From assembly GCA_033819885.1 (NCBI GenBank), contig JAQYUZ010000008.1, positions 467,096 through 531,095 of the forward strand: a stretch of 64,000 nucleotides of DNA. The letters run 5' to 3'. Numbering within the stretch: position 1 is the stretch's first letter; each line of letters opens with the position of its first letter. Positions 1 through 12,300 of the stretch are shown here, one piece after another. The stretch is from Microbotryomycetes sp. JL201 (Eukaryota > Basidiomycota > Microbotryomycetes). Below the pieces are notes generated by a model that was not told where the DNA came from, searched no databases, and was given only the letters and a program-made list of their open reading frames with translations. Position numbers and translations under genes: made by a program.

Positions 1-1145
1 AGCGTATCTCCAGCGAGCGAGTTGATGTAAGCCACTCCCGCTTGACCCGCCCTTTCACGCTCGAGATACATTTGCAACTCGTGAGACATTTGGTCTGGTG
101 GCGTCGTTTCAACAACGTGCGTCAACATTGATCGAAGTTGAAGAAATTCAGAATGTAGAGCGATGGCTTGCTGCTGCAGCATTTGATTGAGAACCGAGTA
201 TTCGTGCGCGCCTGTGCGACAGATCCAGACGAGCGAGATCAGTCATCTTAAGTCCGCTGCCGACGTGTCACGGATGGGCCCGACAACCCAAAACTCACGC
301 GATTCAAGTTCTCCGACTCTTTGCTTCTTTCTCTGCCTGCTACGACTCGCCGCCAGCCTGTTACGAGCCAGGTATGCCTCTCGATCGGCGTTCGATTTGA
401 AAGAATGACCGGTCGCGCTGCCGCTCTTGCCACCTTTCGACTCTTGTTCGTCATGCTGATATACTCGTTCGGTACTAGCGGACATATGCTCGTTTACGCC
501 GACTAGCCCGCTGCTCCGAGAATGGTGCAAATGAGGCGGAGTCGCGCTCGGTGGCGTTCGAGTTTCCGAGTTTGAGGCCGACGAAGCCGACTCGGTGGAC
601 GCGCTCGACGTCAGAGAAGGTACAGGTGACTTGCTTGGCGATGTTTGACCCAAGGCCGTCGTCGCCGACAAAGAAGAGTTCGATAGCGCCCTGCTCGTTG
701 ATCCTTTGCCGCCGTCGGCCGACTTGTGCTTTTGAGCGCCAAGCGAGGCGGGAAACGACTTTGGCGAGTAAGAAGAAGGCGGAAGCAAAGCGTTGACTCG
801 GATGGGGGATGCAGAGTGGGTTCCATTGTGAGCTTGGTGCAAATTTGGCGCGTTCCAATGTGTCGAAGACGGACCGATGATGAGCTGCGGTTTCGAGTTT
901 TGGTGCTGTGCAGTCGCATTCAAAGTGATGTGCTTTGGTTCGGGCTGATAGTGCTGCATCCATTGGCCTGTGGGCTCGGTATAGTGCTGGGGCTGTTTGC
1001 CTGGCAGATCAAGTCGGGCACCGTGTGAGGACGAAAAGTGCGCGGGCATCGAGGACGCGTCGACGGGAGACATGGCTGTGTGCCAGCCCAAATTTTCATG
1101 TCCATACATGCCTGAGTGATTATAATCGTCGTATGCGTCTCCCAT
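1..1145 (-). CDS. bZIP transcription factor, 3' end outside the window
   Basis: Nuclear DNA-binding regulator of the ATF/CREB-like bZIP class. The basic region is clear (ARNRLAASRSRQRKKQ), followed by the start of the coiled coil. The reading frame ends in an intron (212-298, GTGAGT...CACAG); the exon at 1-211 continues the leucine zipper (heptad-like HEYSVLNQMLQQQAIALHSE) and leaves the window, so the C-terminus is missing. The first 250 or so residues are rich in Ser, Thr, Pro and His and look disordered. I start at the ATG at 1145 because an acceptor (CACAG) lies directly before it and a GTGAGT donor near 1233, suggesting a 5' leader intron; no better ATG is in frame upstream. The gene is divergent from the Zn2Cys6 factor at 1779. 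An Atf1/Atf2-like stress role is plausible from the family but cannot be shown here. Confidence 0.85.
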
Positions 1146-1778
1146 ACCTGTGTGCAAGCAAGCAAGTGGCATGGCAACAATCAGTCTCCCCTGACCTCGC
1201 GACTTGGGAACTGGCAGCAGAAGCGACTCACTCAACGGACCGTACGGTTGCGCCGTGCGACGCGTGCGCAGGGATGTGTGAGTTTACGACGTTGGGCCGC
1301 TTGTTGCACTGGCAGGGCGATCAGAAGACTGTGTGGCAGGATGGTCAAAGCCTTTGAATGACGAAGTCCAAAGCCAGCGGACGGGACGTCATTGTTTGAC
1401 GGGCAAACGCGCCAGCTGGCAAGAGCCTCGAAGAAAGACGCTGAGAGGTGAACCGACTGCTGTGGTGATTGTGGCTGTACTCGCACTCACTCGAATGATC
1501 GCCTACAGCGCGTCTTGCTTCACAGAAACGGATCAAATTTTTATAGAAGGTCTCGATGGACAGGAGGTGCGTGCAAGAACAGTAAAGTCAAGGCGCAGAT
1601 GCAAGCGAGTGCGCATAGTGGGGGATTTTCGGGGTTGCGAGCGCACAACTGCATGCCGGTTTCACATTCTGGCCCGGAGCGCTGCAGTGGAAATTTAGTA
1701 GATCGTCGTTGATCGTCCGTCCGCGCGTGAACACACACGCCGTCGGCTGCACGAGCTGGGCAACACGGACGTGCCACA
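1146..1778. promoter_or_regulatory. Intergenic region between two divergent regulators
   Basis: The 633 bases separate the bZIP gene (minus) from the Zn2Cys6 gene (plus) and must hold both promoters. The first part probably contains a 5'-leader intron of the bZIP gene. I see no convincing gene, RNA or repeat here. Confidence 0.5.
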
Positions 1779-4552
1779 ATGCGCGGCGGCCTCGAGTACT
1801 CTGCCTACATGCCAGCGACGTCTGTCGACGGCTCTGTGCTCTCGTGGACGGCGTACGCAGATGAGCGGCGGACGATCAGTTCGGGCCAGGCCGACTCCGG
1901 CCCCGGAACACGCTCAGCCACTGTATCGCATGCACCGACCGAGACTGCTCAGTCTGAGCGCGACGCCGGCAGCTTGGCGCAGGCGCGCCGCGATCAGCAC
2001 AGTGTCTCGCCGGTCGATCCGCCGCAGTCAACCACTATCGACCCGGCCCTGCCAGCACGCAAGAAGCACAAACACTCACCCTCAGGCACAGCCGCCGTCT
2101 CAGGCACTCAGGAAACGGGCCTCTCAGGCGGCCAGGCAGACGAGCACACTGCAGACAAGGTCAGTGTCGCATTCAGGTCTCGGCCGATTCAACCGAGCCT
2201 CGGCGCTGACTTGCATCTCTCGCCTTGATCGAAACAGTCTTGCAAGACTTGCAGGTCAGTCACCAGGCACTCGTCCCTCTCGCGCGCCATATTGACCATG
2301 TCCGCTCTCTGCCACTCTGGAAATTCTCTTTGCCAAAAGGCAACGCAAAGTCAGAGTCAGTCGCGCTGTCCCCGCCCCGCCACATCAACTTGATGCGCAC
2401 GGCTCGCCCGCTGACACGACCTCCCGGGCTCCCACAGTGTGACCGCAAGTGGCCCAAGTGCGGCAGGTGCACGCTCAAAGGCCTCGACTGTCACCTCAGC
2501 CAGCTTGTGCCTGTCGCGTTCGTCCACAGCCAACCACATCCAGCCGAGGTCCGCGTCGCAGAGCTCGAAGCGCGAGTAGGCAAGTTGAATTGGCAAAACG
2601 CGTCGGTTTGAATGCACTGCTGACTCGTCGCCGTTCACGCGCAGCTTCGCTCGAACAAGACATTGCCACCCAAAACTTGTTCCTGCCCCATGCCGCTCAA
2701 TTCGTCGAATCTATCGACCTTGCCGCAAAAGGCGGTGACGCTGATGCGGCATTCGAATGGATGAAGCACAGAGAGACAGCCGATGCTGCGTCAACGTCGA
2801 GCAAAGCCGTTCAAACGGCGGCACAGACCCGCGTCGAACTCGCAGGCCAGCTCAGCGCCGAAACCCGCTCAAGAAACCCAAGCTTGCAGCGATCGTTCTC
2901 TCTTCACCTCTTGGAAGCATTCTTTGCAGCGTGCTGCTCGAGCCTGCCCGTTTTTCGGCCATGGCACACACGTCTGCCGACTTTGTTCAACCTGCGCGAC
3001 CTAGATGCGCCGGACCGCGTCGCCGTCGCCGTGTTTTGTGCTATCGGTGCCAGATCAACGCCTCACTCTGCCTTGCTCGGTATTGCCAACGCTGCATCGG
3101 AGACTACATCGCCAAGCACGCTCGCAATGTCGGGCATACGCCGCGAACAGGCTTGTCGAGCACTGAACGCAGAGGCAATCGACTTGTTCGAAAAGCTCTC
3201 GATTGCCGACGACACGTCCGAAAAGACTTTGAACGCGACAATGGCTCTCATGCAGAGCTGCGTCTTTAACGAGCTCGTTCCGAGGCGTAGCCGGTCGATG
3301 GTCAGGACCGCTTTCGGACAACTGAAAGACTTGCTTGACCTGACCGCTACAGACTCGGAGCGCAACCAGCTCGTCATGATGTACGGACTGCCCTTACTGC
3401 ATGCCGACTCTGTCACGTCCGCATACGGTCGCAAAACTCCCTTGATCACGCAGCAAGATCTCGACAGTCATTTTGGTGTCATCAGACTGCCAGACTTGTC
3501 GAGCGGGACATTATCGTTCTCAGTCTCGAACATACTTGGCTCGGACCTGGATGACGAATTGGATCATGAGCGCTTGACGAAAGCGAGCATGGTCATTCTG
3601 CGGTGGATTGTCCAGACTCTGCGCGAGTTTGCCCGTATTTCTTCGCGTGAGCTCTTCGCTCTTTGTCCTCGTTGGCCTCCAAGAGCTCAGATCTGTCTTG
3701 CAGCTCGTGCCAGTCACAGTGCTCTTCCAATGGACGTCATCGTGTCACTATGGTCTGCCCTTGATCAAATCCATGCTTCTGTACAAAATTTGCAGCACTT
3801 TTTAGTCAACCTCGACAAGCTGCCGCCAGGTTGCGAGAACGACGGCTGTCAAGACCTGCACTTGCGATTCATCACGAGGATGAGCCGAGAAGTCGATAAC
3901 GTGACGTCACTCGTTCATTCGTTGCTCGATGAGAGGAGAAGTGGATCGCATGGGATGCCAGAGCAAGTTGACCAAGAATGGTACGAGGAGAGCGAGAAGC
4001 GAGTCAGAAAGAGTTTAAAGCTTGCTGCGTGAGTTTGTGTCGAAAAGACATCTTGTTTGTCGAGCTCTCTGCTGAAGGCTTCTCCTTCTTTACCGTTTCG
4101 CTCGATGTGGCAGGTTCTATTTCGAGGTGACTTGTTCGAGTTCCCTTCTAAATAAACCCGACCATCTGACCACTGTCTTGTCCACCGTTAGGCTTACTCG
4201 ATCAGCTCAGATCCCCACCAGACCTACTACCTCGCATGGCAACTCGAACTCATGCCAACCTGGACTCTGTTAGCCGTTCAAAGACACGGAGAACTCGATG
4301 GACCCCTCACGGCAGATCTCGAACTGACAGAAACTGAGCTTGACTGGATCGAAAAGGGCTTGAAAGTCGCAATGTCTTACCATCCCGTCGCTGAACGAAG
4401 ATTGGCTCAAATCAAAGCGGCTAGACGTCTACCCAGGCCAGACAGTCAGTCTTTGTTTCTGCCTTCTTTGCTCTCAAACTACATCGTTGGTCGCTATACT
4501 GACCTTTTTAGGAATCGCTATCGAACCATGCAGGCCTGCCATCGAGAGCTAA
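1779..4552 (+). CDS. Zn2Cys6 fungal transcription factor with micro-exons
   Basis: Nuclear regulator with a binuclear zinc cluster, a coiled coil and a long fungal middle-homology-like region. The cluster appears only after splicing: exons 1779-2159, 2238-2254 (17 nt), 2340-2355 (16 nt) and 2438-2579 give Cys-x2-Cys-x6-Cys-x6-Cys-x2-Cys-x6-Cys (SCKTCRQRKVRCDRKWPKC, then GRC and LDC). The coiled coil VAELEARVASLEQDI forms across an intron at 2580-2644 that starts with GCAAGT, a GC-AG intron. A third micro-exon (4114-4126, 13 nt) and exons 4192-4444 and 4512-4552 complete the protein. The summed exons give 748 residues with no frame break. Target genes are unknown. The start is the first ATG after a 5' region with no open frame. 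The weakest part of the model is the last exon; reading through would end at 4572. Confidence 0.82.
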
Positions 4553-4933
4553 TCAAGACCGACCTGGAATGAGGTTGCCGTTCGCTCTCAAACAAACGCT
4601 CGTCAACGCCGTACCAAACTGGGGTTGATCGCCTCCCCATTCCAATATCATATCATACCTTTTGATCATGTAAAGCTCTGCTACATCGGATGATTGTTGT
4701 TCTAGACTTGTGGTGTTGTATTGTGCTCGAACCTTGGCGACAGTCAACCATCTCAATTGAAACACACGAAAGAACCCGTCGTCTATGCTAATGATTTCAA
4801 CATGGGCTCGAGATCCATTGAGCCACTGCTATCAAAATCGTGTAAACCCGTTCTTTCTACTACCACCCCTTCAAGTCGAACAGAAAAAAAAAAAAGTAAA
4901 CAGTTCTTTGGCTGTCATACTCTGAACGTGTCT

Positions 4934-7174
4934 CTACAATTTGACATCATCCATCTTTTGACTAATGTCACCGTCTTGTTGGTCATTGTGGTTCTCTCCA
5001 GGTGATTCAGTCACCTCTGTCAAAATAGGTGCTGACGAGGTTGTGGCTGCAGGAGGGGGAGGTGACGAAGGTATTTGTCTATGAGTCTCGTCGGACGTTG
5101 CCGATCCAATATCTCCGACGTGCTCTTGTTGAGCTGAAGATCCAATATCGACTTCAGTAGGTTCGACAGATTCTGAAATCGGCTGGGCGGCAGGAGACCT
5201 CGGTGGAAGCGTAGGCGGCGCACCCTGCAAAAACCGAACGAACGGAACACGAAAGTCAGTCAGTCATTGTACAGCGGATCCCAGAAAGCAAAGCTATCTC
5301 GCCTTGTTGGCATCATCAGCAGCTGCAACAGCCGCTGCCGCACCCAGATCCCCTCGGTCACCTTCTGCCGTACCGTTTTGCAGTCTCGCTTCCTCTTCAG
5401 CCAAGCGTTGCGCATTAGCCTCTTGCATCTCTCGCTCCGCTTGTTCTCGTTCAGCAGCCAAAGCAACTTGAGGATCTTGATCGTCTCCAACCACGGCTGG
5501 GACCTCTGCCTTCTTAGTAAACTGTTTGCGCGCGAGACAAGAGTTCACAGCATTGTCAATCGACTGCACAGAGACGCGCGTATTCGTGCACGGGAGGAAA
5601 CCAACCTTTTCAATGTCTGTCCACCACGCGCTCAACTCTTCCCAGCTCTTTGCCCTCAAAACGTATTTACCATCGGGTGCGTCGACCGTGAACATCGCTT
5701 CTAACTGTTTGCCTTTGCTACCGACTTCAGGCGTAGGCATAGGTCCCAAGGTGCAATGCCTCAAGGGCAGAGACACCGCAGGATGTGAGATGGGTGACGT
5801 CGACGAAGCGTACGAATGCAAATGACCTGACGGCGACAAAATCCAGAATCCAGTCGCCCAAGTCTTCAAGAACCTCTTTTGACGTTCGAGTACACCTTCT
5901 CGAACAGGTTGAGTCAATGGGTCTTCACGACCTGTGTACTCGATGTCTTCAAGTCTTCGAGGGGCAGTGTCGGCTGGGATGACGTGATGGAGCTTGCTGA
6001 AAAATGTCCATTCGGCATCTGGCGCGATCGTGTCGACTTCGCCACTGAGCAGCATCGAGCGCTGTTGATTGCCAAGGTGCAGGTTGGAGCTGTTCCGACA
6101 AATCGTGGTCAACGTCTTGACATCAAATCCTTCCGAGGCGGCTCACTTTGCAGACTCAAAGACTGTCCAGCAGCGCCCAATCTCGCGAAAGACCTCTTTC
6201 TCCTTCGCTTCTGTCCGTTCTGTCCAATTGATGACGGCCGCGAGCATCTCATTCTCCTTTGTGACTTGCTGCCTGAGTTGCGCTTCGACGGCCGCGCGCA
6301 AGATGACTGGATCTTCGCCGCAAATTGTCTCTGCGTGCGAGTCGGGCCCGAGGGCGTTGCTCAAGGCTGTCAGGCAGACGTTCGAGGCGTCCCTGACGAG
6401 AATCAAGTCATGTCAATGTTGGCTCATTTCGTGTTAATGACGTTCGACACACCTTTCTTTCGTGACCGCGTCAGCCAATTTGCCCAGTTCCTTTTCCATG
6501 TTGGCAATGTGGGATTTGATGTCAGGCCGCTGTGCACCACCGAGTTCGAGTGAAGCATATGGTCAGCTAACTGTGTTCTTGCTGCCAGATCTCGTGCTCG
6601 ACTGACGAGCTTTTTGAGTGGCACAACGACGTTCTTGCTCAGATTGCGGGCGAACGCTTGATGATCTTCGCCCATCGCTTGCGTGGCGTCTTTTGTCATC
6701 TTGAGCAAGTCACCCCAGCCGTTAGCCGACACGTCTTCGGCGTCAGACTTGTGAGTGGACGTCGTTGCCGCCGGCAGGAACAAGCTCGACTCTTGTAAAG
6801 GCGCCTGGATGATGCCCGGTCCCGCCAGCTTTGCAATAGCAAGTCCATGGTTGTTGTGCGCAGTCGCCAGGCCTGGTGTCAACATGCACAAATCAGTTAT
6901 GGTTGGCTTTCAGGCGCGAGACAGTTCGCCATTTAGCGATCGCTGCTGCCGGATGATGGCGGGGCTCACCGTCAAAATAGTTGACAAGTGATTTTGTGAT
7001 GCGCTTAACTTCGTGACACCTGTTGATGAGGACCGAATGAGGTGCAGTGCCGCCGCTCGGCAGCGGATCCGTCGGCGCTCCCGCGTTCGGCGTTCCTGGC
7101 GTTGTTTGAGATTGCGCCGACGGTGGTGGCGACTTTGCCGACGTGACACTCGACGACGAGCCGTATCTGAACAT
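4934..7174 (-). CDS. SLM1: SLM1/SLM2-like PH-domain protein
   Basis: Phosphoinositide-binding protein of the Slm family; in yeast these are plasma-membrane (eisosome) TORC2 effectors. An N-terminal Ser/Pro/Thr-rich stretch (MFRYGSSSSVTSAK) is followed by the F-BAR-like helical region: VNYFDGLATAHNNHG across an intron at 6873-6969, KSHIANMEKELGKLADAVTKER after the intron 6530-6606, and LRQQVTKENEML. The PH domain (RFLKTWATGFWILSPSGHLHS ... SWEELSAWWTDIEKVGF) lies in the exon ending near 5294. A Glu/Ala-rich helix and a Pro/Ser-rich tail (to the stop at 4934) follow. All introns are GT-AG and keep frame. The gene is convergent with the Zn2Cys6 gene. Assignment rests on the order F-BAR-like then PH and on characteristic short motifs; TORC2 involvement is family knowledge. 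Confidence 0.85.
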
Positions 7175-7458
7175 GGTGAACGGCTCTCGGGACGGTTCAA
7201 ATGTTGGCGTGGCTCGACGCGCTTGGCAGACAACGGTGGATTCTGCTGGTGATTATTGAACAAGAATTGCGGAAAAATCTCTGCTGTACAGCACGAGATG
7301 TTTCGCTGGCTGATCACTGCTGAAGTCGATGTAGACGCTCGTCAAACGCGTCGGATGAGGCGCGTCGTTCGCATCTCAGTCTTGTTCTGTACCGCCGCCG
7401 CACGTTTGCACGCCAGCCGAGGCTTCGCGACTGATGCACGTATTTGGCTGTCCATGCC

Positions 7459-9906
7459 ATGCCGCTTGACAGCGCGCGACCTGTGCGGCGTTCGCAGCGG
7501 CTCAATGACGGTGACAACATGCCTGCAACAACCGGTAACCGCAAACGAACGCTCAGCATGTCCGACACAGTCTATCTCGATCCATGGCCGCCAACCTGCC
7601 AAGCGCAAGACCTGCTCGTGACCGAACAGAACGCTAATGTGAGCTCGCCCGATCAAGCAGACGCCGTACTCAAGCTCTGAAACAATGAGACTGACCATGC
7701 GCCACTTCACAGGCTGTTCCAGCTCAAGCATCGGCCGCTGGCGAGCCTTCGATCGAGCCCGTCGCCGCAGCGCAGCCAAACTCTTCGTCGTCTTGCCTTT
7801 CCCAATCATCTCGTTTCGCGACACCGAAAAAACCGTCAACCGACAGCAGTCAGATGTCGTCCGGGACCGAAGCCGAACACGCTCGTACACGATCACTCTT
7901 GCGCGGCAAAATTTTGGTTTCGGACGCGCCGACTATACTCGGCCAACTCGGCGTCGAACAGTCTGCTTGGGATCAGCACGTTGAAACGGCGCGAGATCGC
8001 CTCCAGAACGAAGAGCATGCCAGGGACGTGCTCACTCGATGCCAGACAGGCTTCAGAGCAGAGAGACAGCAAATGGGACACGGACAGACCGGCTACCACT
8101 GGTTCGAGGAGTTGGCCAGCTTGGTGAATCTTAATCCGATGTGCCACAGGGGCGATTGAGCACTGACGGTATGCTCCTCGTCTGTAGGGGGTCGCGAGTG
8201 ATACGACAACGACACACGTTAAAACTGCGTCGAAAGACATCTCCCTTCATGTGTTCTCGACCCCAACTCGAAGTTTGCGCATCGCAAGCGACGATCCACT
8301 TCAGAACGGGAGGAAACCGGATGCCTCTATCATCTACAAGCACCCTGGCAACGTTGCAAGCGATCGTGACAGCTTCGAGCCGACGTTAAGCCACATCATC
8401 GTCTCCCTCGAGTTCACGGACACACCTGCCCGCATTTCCACAAAACGGAAAGTTTCTCTGAGCACGTTACCGAGGAAGCTACAACAGCTCGCGAGCATGC
8501 TGATTGCGGTCATGGCGACTCAGCCTTTTCGAACCCACGTGCCTGGTCTCGCAATATGCAAGGACACGGCGACACTGATGCTGCTGAGTCGCGAAGCATT
8601 CTTCGTTGCGAGTCTTGCCCACTGCTGGTCGAACAAAGCGGCCGAACTTGCGGCGCTTGCTACCACGCTGCTCAACCTCGAAACGTGGCAGATTGGCCTG
8701 TTCCCCTTGTTCAGGTATAGTCTGACCCCGCAGCATGGGTTGTCGCCCTCGCATCTCCGGACCGACGCTCTTCCGCAACATGTCCTCGACTTCTACGCGA
8801 TGCGAGCATTCGAGGACATCCGGGTCCTGCGGCAGGTGTCGCCGCACCATTCGCCATTCAGCCGTGGCACTCTCGTCGTCGGCTTTGAGCGGCAAACTTT
8901 GGCGACGCTCATCCTTAAGCGGCAGGCCGTAGCCCTCGATCGGCGACAGCGCGAGTCGAAAATCTGGGAAGCGATAGACGCATCAGCTGGCAAGCTGGCT
9001 CGGAATACACTCGGCAAGCTCTCGCGGGTGCTCGCTACGGTCGAAGTCGCTCCAACGAGAAAACTCGCCTTGTTGCCCGATGACGCGATGGTCGCTCGTC
9101 AATACACGATTGTCCTCTACCGTAATCCCAGCACCCCGAGAGCTGCGCAAGCGCTTCTGCCGCGGCCCGTCTCTGACCATCCAGGCCCGACGCCAACTCA
9201 GCTTCTGTGCCTCATCAAGCAGGCGTTCGACGTGCTTTCAGACCTTTATTGGAGTGCGGGTGTTTTGCATTGCGACATCAGCACGAACAACGTGTTGCAT
9301 TGCGACGGGTCACTCGTCTTGGCTGACTGGGATTGTGCGATCGTCGCCAATGACAGTGCACCAGTAGGAAGCCGTTCTGAGCGGACGGGCACCATGGACA
9401 CGATGGCCATAAACGTGCTCGACGCTGTTCAGCATCTCAGAGCCTACGAGGAGGACTACGGCAAAGCGGAAGCTGAGACTCGTGTCGGATTTGCACACTG
9501 TCTGCGGCACGACTTTGAAAGCCTTGCCTACGTCCTGCTCAAGGTCATCTGGGCAAACCTCGAGCCAAGCGCCGACAACGTCGAGCGAAAACTGACTTGG
9601 AACCAGCACATGTTCAACAATGCCAATGTCTCGATGGACAGCCTCATACTGTGCAGGCGGAGCCTTTGGTACAAAAATGGTGCAGGTGGACGGTCAGAAC
9701 AATGCTTACGCAGACTATCGCCAGCGTTCGCGGACGTCGTGAGGTCTCTTTTCGCTCAACCATTCGACTCTTTCACCGAATTCGGACCAAACGAGGCCCT
9801 TGATCGAGTCACAGCAGAGCATGTCAATCGCGTCTTTGCCAATATTGCTTGGGAAGGCATCGAGACCGAGGCGCTCATGGCGAGATGGGGTGCCCGGCGC
9901 CGGTAG
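7459..9906 (+). CDS. FunK1-type fungal protein kinase-like protein
   Basis: Member of the fungus-specific FunK1 kinase-like family, predicted 769 residues from exons 7459-7638, 7713-8123 and 8188-9906 (GT-AG introns of 74 and 64 nt, frame intact). The catalytic loop reads LHCDISTNNVL, where most family members have HRDIS, and the metal-binding motif is ADWDCA instead of DFG. An RTGTMDTMAINVL segment matches the activation-segment end (family GT-x-x-FMA). The N-terminal 200 residues are Ser/Ala/Pro-rich and unassigned. The Cys for Arg in the HRD position places it among non-RD kinases; activity may still be possible because Asp and Asn are kept. Substrates unknown. An ATG at 7459 was chosen; a later start at 7519 is possible. 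Confidence 0.78.
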
Positions 9907-11130
9907 ACGATTGCTTCAGATTTGCCCCAATTGCATGTTTGAGTTACTTTGCCGTAACATGACAGAATGTGTACAAGCGTTTGTGTTGTCAGTTTGGTAC
10001 ATGGCAGTCCTTTGCTTCCCAGTGTCCCTTTCAATTCTGTGGAGGATGGACTGAGAGCCCACCGATGCGAGAGTTGGCCGTGCAAAGGTCAGTGGCGAGG
10101 TGGCGCGGCGGTCCTGGTCGAAAGCGAGGTGCGAGCGATTTGTTTTTCTTTTGAAGAACGTTGGAAACACATCAACAAAGCTCCACATGCCAGGCTTCTG
10201 AACTTGCACCGCACTGCACAGGCCTCTTTTTAACGGACAGGAATCCGTGCACTCGACGCGCCGCGTGAAGAAGAACGGGTCATTTCGTCGTCATGATAAA
10301 GGGAGCCCCGGACCGCCGTAGACTCATACCACTGCGATCAATGCAATTGCACATTGTGTGTATGTGCTCGTGTACCGCGTCGCCTTTCGCAAGTTCGCCT
10401 CGTGAATCGCCCGTTGACCGGTGGTGGCAGGATCTTCATACATTCAGGAGTCTCGAAAGCGACTATTTTTGTTCTACTTTTCGCCAGCGAGAAGACTTGC
10501 ACGTGGAGGCATCATGCTTTTGTCCTGCTGCGCGTCCAAATCCGTTGGAAAGAAGAAAACTCGGCGGGTGCAGTTCATCTTCATGCCTGTTTCCCATTCG
10601 CCATCTTGCTCGACGCACTTTGTGCGGCCATCCCTATGGCGCGGATGCACGGTGACTTGTGAACCTAAGTTTCACAGCTCGGGCATAACTTGTCGCCTCA
10701 TCAAAGCTGGCGCTCGGCGCGCGCATGTTTTGCGGAGAGGCCATGTGCCCAGCCATGCAGCCGGCTCCATCGCACATTGTAGCTCAAGCAGGACGGTTGC
10801 ATACCCGACATGTGCGTTGGCAACGCTCGCGCGAGGTACGGTGGCGTTTTCACGGCGACGGACACACAGACCGTGCAAACAGGGGCCGACGCTGACTGAT
10901 GCGCTTCGTCACTGGATAATCTTCTGAGAAAAGGTTTTCGAAGGTAAAAGGCACGGAGCACGACATTGTCTATTTGCACTGTGGCAACCCCTCCGCCTAT
11001 GACAGGAGCAACGCACGCGCAAATGCATGCGGGCGCGCTAAGCGGTCGTGCTGGGGATCTACTTCAATTGGTGGGCACCAGGCCATGTTTGGCCTACTCG
11101 CCTGCTCAGCCTTTGTTTGCCCTTGCGCGA
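9907..11130. other. Gene-poor stretch after the kinase gene
   Basis: About 1.2 kb with only short, overlapping open frames on both strands and no splice-supported gene. None of the frames gives a motif I recognise. It leads into the duplicated segment that follows. Confidence 0.5.
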
Positions 11131-11765
11131 ATGTCTCCTCTGAATCGCCTCCCGCAGGCCGTGCATCGAGAGGGCAGCCGAGCCAAACCCCAGTCGGCGG
11201 TACAGGGGCTCACACCTTGCCTCTATCGGCAGCGGCCCAGAACTCCTGTCGAGCAGTGCTTGGTCCACCAAGATCGGCGCAACGTTCGCCGTCGCCTTCC
11301 GGGCCAACTCGCAAACCCAGAATGCGGCTGTGCGTTTCGTCGCCGGTCGCGAGTTCGATTTGCTGTTGCCAATCCTGAGCGGCACCGAGCACGACATCAA
11401 TTATATGCACTGCGGCCTCGTGACGGCCGACGAAGAGACGTGCCCCGCGCCCATCCCACGCGAGCGCGATATCGCGGTCGGGCAGAAGATTACGCCTCAC
11501 GGTGGGCCACAGGCCACCGTTTCGCATACTGGGTCAGGCCTCGGTTGTCGATGCGCGTGCGTCACCCTCAACGTCTCCTTTGAACCGTCTCTGGCAGCTC
11601 GTCCATCGGCAAGGCCTCGATGGCCAGGGCCGTCCGAACGTCCCAGTCTGTCCACCTTGCCTTCCACGGCAGCGGCTTGGAGAATCCCGTCAAGCAGCGG
11701 TCGGTCCTCCGACTGCCATCGCGACTCGCGGGTGTCACAAGCCTCGTGCTGTCTTCAGAGCTCCT
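11131..11765 (+). repeat. Left arm of an inverted repeat, with a direct sub-repeat
   Basis: Positions about 11270-11765 match, in reverse complement, positions about 11806-12300. An easily checked stretch is around 11680-11745 against 11820-11885, where the two strands share long runs such as CTCCGACTGCCATCGCGACT. Within the left arm, about 11131-11260 resembles about 11571-11700 in the same orientation (shared TGTCTCCT/CGTCTCCT starts and GGCAGCGGC). The translated frame is conserved between arms (RFVAGREF on each arm; RLPSRLAG on each arm), so the ancestral sequence was coding, but the frame here is interrupted by stops and shifts. Confidence 0.7.
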
Positions 11766-11805
11766 CTGTCGTCGACAGTGTGTTGAACATTGCCGCGCAT
11801 AGGGC

Positions 11806-12300
11806 CCTCAGAGACAGGACCAGGTTTGTGATCCCCGCAAGTCGCGATGGCAGTCGGAGGAACAACCGCTGCTCGACGGGGATCTCCGAGCCCCTGCCGT
11901 TGAAGGCAAGGTGCAAAGGCTGGACGGTTGAGCGTCCTTTGGCAGCGATGCCTTCTCGATGCACGAGCTGCTGAAGGTGGTGCAGAGGAGAAAGGTTAGG
12001 GTTATGCTCGCGTATCGACAACCAAAGACTGACCGAGTACGCCGGAGCGTGGCCATCGGCCCACCGTGACGCGTAATGCCCAGCGCGACCGCAATATCGC
12101 CCTCATGTCGGGATGGCGAGGGGCACGCCCCTTTCGTCGGCCGTCGCCAGGCCACAGTACATATACATAATACTCTGTTCGGTGCCGCACAGAATTGGCA
12201 AGGCCGATTCGAACTCGCGACCAGCGACGAAGCGCATGTCCGCGGTCTGAGTCAGCGGATTTGCCCAACAGACGAGGGCGAGCGTGGTAGCGAGGTCGAG
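11806..12300 (-). repeat. Right arm of the inverted repeat
   Basis: Reverse-complement partner of the left arm; the two arms are separated by about 40 bases (11766-11805). It includes a short telomere-like GGTTAGGGTTA at 11994-12004. The arm overlaps the 3' part of the degenerate coding sequence annotated at 12103-12573. Confidence 0.65.
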
